From positions 1 to 25,473 of IMG/VR virus record IMGVR_UViG_3300027554_000010: DNA of 25,473 nt; one strand, given 5' to 3'. A model generated the notes under the pieces. It was given only the letters and a program-made list of their open reading frames with translations. It was not told where the DNA came from and did no database searches. This stretch comes from a virus. Made by a program: the position numbers and the translations under genes. Shown here one piece after another: positions 19,858 to 25,473 of the stretch. The first letter of the stretch is position 1, and the number at the start of each line of letters is the position of its first letter.

Positions 19858-22800
19858 ATGAGCAACCCAATTAAAGGCAGTGATTTATACCAAGATGATG
19901 GAGCGATTGACAAGGGAATAAAAGACCTTGAAAAAATGAAAGAGGCATATACTGTTATGCTTGATACTATCACAAAGGAGGCAGAGAATTTGATTGCCAA
20001 ATTAAAGGAGGTCAATACTACTACAACAGAGGGGCAAGGTGCAGCAAAAAAAGCAATGACCGATGCCGAGAAATTAAAAAAGGCTCAAAAGGAGTATGCA
20101 AGCGCTTTAAATGATACCAATACGAAAATCCGTGCTTTGAGAGATGCAAAGAGAGAGGATATACGTGAGCAGAAATTACAGAACAAATTAGCGAAGTCAG
20201 CAGAGGGCAGTTACAATAAATTGTCAGCTCAATATTCTTTAAATAAATTAGCTTTAAATAAGATGAGTATTGCAGAAAGAAGTGCAACAAAATCTGGACA
20301 AGCTTTAGAGAAACAAACGAGAGAGATTTATGAGGAGATGAACCGATTGCAGAAAGCAACAGGGAAACATACCTTACAGGTTGGGAATTATGGAATTGCC
20401 ACAGAAAACTTGCATCCAATTTTAGGGAGAGTAAACCAAGGATTGGGAGCTATGGGAACCAGTTTAGAGGTATTGGGTGAAGCTGATAAACCATTTAAAG
20501 TATTAAAAAATGCAGTTCTTAATTTTGGAAAAGCAACCTTGACTTTTTTACTTTCTCCAATTGGATTGGTATTGAGTGCTGTTGGTGCTTTGTTCTATTT
20601 AATTGCGAGTAATAAAGATACTGTTATACAATTTAATTCGGATTTGATTGATGTTGGTAAAACCGCTAATTTATCTGGAGAGGAGTTGAGAGGATTAGGG
20701 CAGGACATTGTTGATTTATCCAGAAAACTCAAAGTAATTGGAACTCCTGCATTGTTGCAGTATGCAAAGGTAGCAGGGCAGTTGGGAGTTAAAGGAAAAG
20801 AGAATATACTTGCTTTTACTGAAAGCCTTGCTAAATTAGAAACTGCAACAAATATATCTGGAGAGGAGGGAGCGAGTAATATTACCAGATTGCTAACTCT
20901 TACAGATGGAGGAGTGCAGAATGTTAAAGATTTTGGAGATGAGATTGTTAATTTAGGAAATAATTTTGCTGCAACTGAAAGTGAGATTTTAACCAATGCA
21001 ACTGCAATTGCACAGAATACCGCACAGTATGGAGTTGGTAGAAAGATTGTATTAGCTTACGCAACTGCAACCAAAGCAGTAGGTATTGAGGCAGAGCTTA
21101 CAGGTTCCACAATAGGGAGGACTTTGGGAATGATGGAGAAAGCTATTAGAACAGGAAAAGGAATTGATAGCATTGCAAAAATAACAGGACAGAATGTTGA
21201 GGAGTTAAAGGCTCAATTTAGAGACGACCCAAGTGCGGTATTTACAAATTTTATTGCAGGATTAAAGGAGGTTAATAGTGCAGGAGGTTCTGTAAATGAG
21301 CAATTGGAAAATATTGGTATTACATCAGTAAGAGACCAAAGAGTAATTTCCTCACTTGCAACAAAAGGATTTGATGTTTTAAAAGGTTCTATTGATGAGG
21401 TCAACAAATCTGGAGGCTCATTGGATAAGGAATTTGGTGCAGCATCTGGAAAGTTAAGCGCTCAACTTAGTAGAGTTGGAATTGCGTGGGATAATTTTGT
21501 TTTAAGCATCGAGGATGGAGAGGGGTTTTTAAGCAAGATAGCAGCTTTTTTTGCAGGAGAGTTTGCAAAGTCAATAGATAGAGCAGCGTTTTTCATTAAA
21601 GTAATGGGAGCAGTAATATCTGGAATTATTGCAGTATTTAAGCAATGGTTTAAAGAGGCCGGCAAGTTTATTCAGTCGATTAGAGATATTGCAGATGTTG
21701 AGATTGATTTTAGCAGTCCGTTGGAGAGTTTAAAGAATATTAAAAATGCTTTTAAGAATGTAGGGAAAACTTATGTGCAAGGAGCGGTTAATACAGCGAA
21801 TGCGTTTGGAGATGCTTTTAAAAAGGAGTTGAGTAGGTCAATGGAGGCTACCAAGAAAGCAATGGAAAAGAGTGGAGATGAGTTGGATAAGATATTGGAT
21901 GAGAGTATTAAAAAAAGTATTCAATCGGTTGGAGATATTGATGCGGAGATTGCGAAGTTAAATAAGACCCTTAAAGGAGCTAAAAGTCGAGGAGAAGCAA
22001 GTAAGATACAGAATGAGATAAAAGCATTGGAAGACAAGCGAAATGCTATTCTGGGAGTGGCTAATGCTAATCTGAAAGAGGCAGAGAGTAGAGCGATGGG
22101 AAAACAGAAAGCCAAGATTGATGTGATGGAGGATGGAGAGAGCAAGGATGTTGCCATTTTAGATATGGAGTTGGCTGAAAAAAGAAAACTTTGGGAAAAG
22201 TATGGATTGGATGTTGCTTTATTAGAGGATTACGAAAAGAGACAGAGGTTTTTGATTTCTCAAAAATGGAGAGAGAAAGAGATTGCTGATGCTAAAGCGA
22301 AACAGGATAAGATTACAGCAGATAGGAGGAAAGCGAATAGCGAGGAGATGGCTATTATAAATGATGCTTATGATTTGAGATTGTCAGAGATTGACATAAT
22401 GAAAAATACAGAGGCTGAAAAAACAAAGTTACGTTTGGAGGCTGAAAAGTCGAGATTGGAAAAGATTTTAAAGCTGAATGAAACCGTTAATAAGCAGTTA
22501 TCTAAAGACCAGATTGATGCAATAAAGAATACCATTAAGAAAATTGATGGAGAGATACAGGGAGTTGGAAGTGGTCAAAAGGATATTTACCAGATGGTAG
22601 GATTGAATTTGGATGATGAGCAGAAACAGGCGATTAGTGATAGTTTAAGTTTTGCGTTGGATAATGTAAATGCTTTTTTAGATGCAAGAGTACAATCGGC
22701 AGAAATTGCAGTACAGAAAGCACAGGAGGAAACGAGTGCAGCAGAAAGTCGATACCAAGCTGAAATTGATGCGAGGAATAATGGATATGCAAATAATGTT

Positions 22801-23460
22801 ATCACAGCGCAGAAAGAGTTGGAGCAAAAGAGAAAGAATGAAAGACAGGCTTTAAAGGATAAGGAAAAGGCTCAAAAAGCACAGGAGGCGATTGATACAG
22901 CAATGCAGATTTCTGGTTTAATTACATCATCTGTTCAAATCTGGAAAAGTTTAGCAGGAATACCTGTAGTTGGCCCCGCTTTGGCAGCAGCAGCAGTTGG
23001 AGTTATGTGGGGTTCTTTTGCAGCATCCAAGATAAAAGCAAAGAGCGTTGCGAAAGAGAAGTATGGAGATGGAGGATATGAGTTTTTAAATGGTGGCTCA
23101 CATAGTTCTGGGAATGATATACCTATTGGCACAACTTCTGGAGGAAAACAAAGAACAGCCGAGGGAGGAGAGGCGTTGGCTATCATCAATAAAAAGAATA
23201 CCAGAAAGTACAGAGGAGTGATACCAACCTTGATTGATAGCTTAAACAAAGGAACTTTTGAGAGAGTGTTTAGTAATTCATTTATTCCAAGCGAGGAGAT
23301 TCCAAGTTTGGTAAATGTTGGTTTTGATAGTCCAGATTTAAAACAGATTGAGGATGATTTGGGAGCGATTAAAAAGAGAGGAGCAACCCAGAGATTTACA
23401 GATGGGCAAGGGAGATTGGTTGAGGTTTATAAGAATGTAACGAGAACTTATGTAGATTAA
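19858..23460 (+). CDS. Tail tape measure protein
   Basis: A 1200-residue protein, the longest in the window, directly after the chaperones. The N-terminal 170 residues are coiled coil (AEKLKKAQKEYASALNDTNT) ending in HTLQVGNYG, a motif seen in Bacteroidota tape measures. Hydrophobic segments at about 226-250 (ATLTFLLSPIGLVLSAVGAL), 577-598 and 1030-1060 could cross the host membrane during DNA entry. Residues about 255-560 resemble the PhageMin_Tail core (ANLSGEELRGLGQDIVDLSR). The C-terminus (GGYEFLNGGSHSSGNDIP, then AEGGEALAIINKKNT) is the standard closing module of these proteins. At roughly 1.5 angstrom per residue the tail would be near 180 nm; that is an estimate. It sets tail length and aids DNA ejection. 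Confidence 0.93.
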   Translation: MSNPIKGSDLYQDDGAIDKGIKDLEKMKEAYTVMLDTITKEAENLIAKLKEVNTTTTEGQGAAKKAMTDAEKLKKAQKEYASALNDTNTKIRALRDAKREDIREQKLQNKLAKSAEGSYNKLSAQYSLNKLALNKMSIAERSATKSGQALEKQTREIYEEMNRLQKATGKHTLQVGNYGIATENLHPILGRVNQGLGAMGTSLEVLGEADKPFKVLKNAVLNFGKATLTFLLSPIGLVLSAVGALFYLIASNKDTVIQFNSDLIDVGKTANLSGEELRGLGQDIVDLSRKLKVIGTPALLQYAKVAGQLGVKGKENILAFTESLAKLETATNISGEEGASNITRLLTLTDGGVQNVKDFGDEIVNLGNNFAATESEILTNATAIAQNTAQYGVGRKIVLAYATATKAVGIEAELTGSTIGRTLGMMEKAIRTGKGIDSIAKITGQNVEELKAQFRDDPSAVFTNFIAGLKEVNSAGGSVNEQLENIGITSVRDQRVISSLATKGFDVLKGSIDEVNKSGGSLDKEFGAASGKLSAQLSRVGIAWDNFVLSIEDGEGFLSKIAAFFAGEFAKSIDRAAFFIKVMGAVISGIIAVFKQWFKEAGKFIQSIRDIADVEIDFSSPLESLKNIKNAFKNVGKTYVQGAVNTANAFGDAFKKELSRSMEATKKAMEKSGDELDKILDESIKKSIQSVGDIDAEIAKLNKTLKGAKSRGEASKIQNEIKALEDKRNAILGVANANLKEAESRAMGKQKAKIDVMEDGESKDVAILDMELAEKRKLWEKYGLDVALLEDYEKRQRFLISQKWREKEIADAKAKQDKITADRRKANSEEMAIINDAYDLRLSEIDIMKNTEAEKTKLRLEAEKSRLEKILKLNETVNKQLSKDQIDAIKNTIKKIDGEIQGVGSGQKDIYQMVGLNLDDEQKQAISDSLSFALDNVNAFLDARVQSAEIAVQKAQEETSAAESRYQAEIDARNNGYANNVITAQKELEQKRKNERQALKDKEKAQKAQEAIDTAMQISGLITSSVQIWKSLAGIPVVGPALAAAAVGVMWGSFAASKIKAKSVAKEKYGDGGYEFLNGGSHSSGNDIPIGTTSGGKQRTAEGGEALAIINKKNTRKYRGVIPTLIDSLNKGTFERVFSNSFIPSEEIPSLVNVGFDSPDLKQIEDDLGAIKKRGATQRFTDGQGRLVEVYKNVTRTYVD

Positions 23461-23462
23461 TT

Positions 23463-25473
23463 ATGATAGAATATAAATGGACTTTACAACATAGAGAAAG
23501 TAATGAGGATAATAAGATTGACCCCTATGCTATAACGCAGGGGTTTTACTGGTTTAATGATAATGAGGATGATAATAGTGCCTGTGCTTATAGTAAAAAA
23601 ATATCAATTTCTCCAAACCAAAATTACCAAGGGAGGATAAATGGGAGTGCTACAACTAATATTTTTAGGTTTGTTACTTTTTATGATTTTAATGGAATGT
23701 ATTTGAGTGATTTGAATGGGTTTGTGGATAGTTTTTTAAGTCCAAGCGGTGCTTATTATTGTATTGTTACTATAAATAGTTTAATTAATGGATTAGATGC
23801 TGAAAATGTAAGTTTAACGTTAGGCTTAGCAAGTGAGTTTGTACCATATTATACAAGCAGGGTTGTTTCTCCTATTTATAAAAAGATGGCAAGAGGATAC
23901 AAGTTAGAAAGTGGAAAGCAGTTTTATAGAGAGAAATTAGATGGAAATGTTAAATTGATTAGAGAGGATTTTGATTACATAGATGCTCTACCATTTGATA
24001 CCGAGTTTAAATTGTTGATTGAGGACTTAACAGGAATATTGCAAGATTATAGAGGTCTGTTTTTTAAAACTGATTGTAAATGGAATGAGGATGATAGGAT
24101 TGTTGAGTTAAAGATGGAGCCAGATGATGAGTATGTTGATTTACTTGCAGGATTAGAGAAAACTTATAATTTGGTAGAATTAGAGCCAGAGATTAATGAG
24201 TTGACATTGAAAAAAAGACCATTAATACAAGTTTATATTCCAGGCGATACAGTTGTTACAAATATTCTGGGAGGAACACATTGGGAGCAAGAGATACAAA
24301 CCGACCCAATATTTGACCATAATGCTTTAATAAATACCTATAAATTTGCCAATCCAAAAAACATCCGTATCGTTCCTGCATCTTATGCTGCTCAATTAAG
24401 TACAGACATTACAGGAGAGTATGATGATAATAGATTGAATGCAAATGGTCTTTATAGATTAGAGGAGGTTGCAACAGGGCAATCATATTGGTATCAAAAA
24501 TATTATCAAATTGTTAGAGTTTCAGATGATGCAGTATTGTATAAAACAGCAAATACAGATTGGAGAAATACAAGTGTAAATAGTTTAGTTTTTAGAGGAG
24601 CAACCAGAAACACAATTACAGAGACAGGAACTTTTTATTTTACTGAATACAAGATTTATGTTAGGTCTTATACCGATTTATTAGAGACAGAAGGAACAGG
24701 GCAAAGTCCTGTTTCTACATATGAAATACCAAGCGAGGATATTATTGCCAACAACCGTAATTATAGGAGGATAATAGGTTACAATATTGATGATTTTTAT
24801 ATTTATGATGAGTTTGTTGAGTACCCAACTAAATTTGGAAAAGTACCAGATGATACTCCAGATGGAGGAAAGTATTACAAAGAGTTTTTGGTACCGGTTA
24901 CAACAGGGTTGAGTAACCCACTTCCTGTAAGTTCATCAAATTGGAAAAGCGTTAGTTTGTGGTTTTTTAATACTTCATCAATTAGATATACCGAGTTTAT
25001 AGATGGTCAAGATTACACATTGAGAGATAGCTACACTTTGGATAGTGTTATTGATGTGTTATTGAGAGAAATGGGCAGTACTGTAAGGCATAAAAATACA
25101 ATTGAATATAGCCAAGTGCTTTATGCTGATCTAAACCCATTAGGAGGATTTACTTATTTGGATTTTGATGGAGGAACTGCAATAGATTATTCTGGAAATA
25201 TTAAACATTTTCTAACTGCAAAATCAAATATCATAGCAGGAGAGTATGACCAACCAAGTCAAAAGGCTAATGCATCATTGAGTCAGATTTTAAATATGTT
25301 GAGAGATTGTTACAGGATTTTCTGGCATATTGAAAATGGAAAATTAAGATTGGAGCATATTACTTGGTATCAAAATGGAGGAACTTATACAGGAACTATT
25401 TTGGGAGCAGATTTAACAACTTTGGTTCAACCTAAAAATGGAAAAAATTGGAGTTTCTCACAAGGAAAGTATG
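23463..25473 (+). CDS. Large tail protein (tail tip/baseplate-type), truncated at the right edge
   Basis: ATG at 23463, two bases after the tape measure stop, opens a frame with no stop to the end of the window (670 codons seen). It begins MIEYKWTLQHRESNEDNK. Residues about 45-110 (KISISPNQNYQGRINGSATT, then FYDFNGMYLSDLNG, SPSGAYYCIVTI and LASEFVPYYT) resemble a beta-sandwich module common in phage tail and fibre proteins, where it ends '...LEKGSxATPYEPY'. Later parts are rich in Asp, Tyr and Gly, beta-prone, without membrane helices. The place after the tape measure is normally that of distal-tail and receptor-region proteins. Role in host contact or baseplate structure is inferred from position. 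Confidence 0.72.
   Translation, partial: MIEYKWTLQHRESNEDNKIDPYAITQGFYWFNDNEDDNSACAYSKKISISPNQNYQGRINGSATTNIFRFVTFYDFNGMYLSDLNGFVDSFLSPSGAYYCIVTINSLINGLDAENVSLTLGLASEFVPYYTSRVVSPIYKKMARGYKLESGKQFYREKLDGNVKLIREDFDYIDALPFDTEFKLLIEDLTGILQDYRGLFFKTDCKWNEDDRIVELKMEPDDEYVDLLAGLEKTYNLVELEPEINELTLKKRPLIQVYIPGDTVVTNILGGTHWEQEIQTDPIFDHNALINTYKFANPKNIRIVPASYAAQLSTDITGEYDDNRLNANGLYRLEEVATGQSYWYQKYYQIVRVSDDAVLYKTANTDWRNTSVNSLVFRGATRNTITETGTFYFTEYKIYVRSYTDLLETEGTGQSPVSTYEIPSEDIIANNRNYRRIIGYNIDDFYIYDEFVEYPTKFGKVPDDTPDGGKYYKEFLVPVTTGLSNPLPVSSSNWKSVSLWFFNTSSIRYTEFIDGQDYTLRDSYTLDSVIDVLLREMGSTVRHKNTIEYSQVLYADLNPLGGFTYLDFDGGTAIDYSGNIKHFLTAKSNIIAGEYDQPSQKANASLSQILNMLRDCYRIFWHIENGKLRLEHITWYQNGGTYTGTILGADLTTLVQPKNGKNWSFSQGKY

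Noticed and set aside
23521-23547. ACCCCT/AGGGGT hairpin followed by TTTT inside the last gene
   Set aside because: It resembles a terminator, but it is only six pairs with a short T run and lies 20 codons inside an open reading frame; the sequence encodes part of the protein and early termination would be harmful.
1-25473. tRNA genes, CRISPR arrays, insertion sequences or attachment sites
   Set aside because: No cloverleaf-like sequence, regularly spaced repeats, transposase gene, terminal inverted repeats or integrase was seen by eye.

Overview
The window looks like part of a tailed double-stranded DNA phage (or prophage) of siphovirus type from a Bacteroidota host. The evidence is: (i) every gene lies on the + strand in the usual late order terminase - portal - scaffold - major capsid - neck - tail chaperone - tape measure - tail tip; (ii) the DNA is A+T-rich with a purine-rich, C-poor coding strand; (iii) genes start behind A-rich leaders without a consistent Shine-Dalgarno sequence, while AGGAG-like strings are common inside genes; (iv) there is a match to the Bacteroidota promoter pattern TTG-N20-TAnnTTTG at 5824-5854; (v) several proteins resemble Bacteroides/Flavobacterium phage proteins from memory. 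No integrase, repressor, lysis gene, tRNA or CRISPR array is visible, so lifestyle cannot be decided here.

Layout. 1-3640: DNA metabolism and accessory genes: a left-truncated HNH nuclease, a DEDDh 3'-5' exonuclease, two unknowns, a free-standing HNH homing-type endonuclease behind a leader hairpin, single-strand binding protein, one unknown and an ASCH-domain protein with a C-terminal membrane segment. 3718-5809: small and large terminase. 5886-9221: an accessory cluster of nine mostly small genes inserted between terminase and virion genes, with its own promoter-like sequence, two hairpin terminators and a repeated start-leader motif (CGAGAGCAAA) before four genes. 9327-16951: virion head and neck genes (a conserved 214-aa virion-like protein, portal, scaffold-like protein, major capsid protein, a post-capsid structural protein with a carbohydrate-binding-like insert, two neck or tail-completion candidates). 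16963-19032: small zinc-ribbon and membrane proteins, then a ParB-domain protein overlapping a TET-associated-type glycosyltransferase. 19029-19795: a tail-assembly chaperone pair apparently joined by a -1 frameshift on ten A residues. 19858-25473: a 1200-aa tape measure and a large tail protein that runs off the right edge.

How it fits together. TerS/TerL package DNA through the portal into a shell built from the capsid protein on the scaffold; the neck proteins close the head; the G/GT chaperones load the tape measure during tail assembly; the last gene probably forms the tail tip. The exonuclease, SSB and HNH proteins serve replication, recombination or DNA maturation. The ParB-glycosyltransferase pair suggests modified DNA bases, which may relate to a marked scarcity of GATC sites across the window. 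The leaders of three late genes share a stem-loop-like element, which hints at coordinated late expression.
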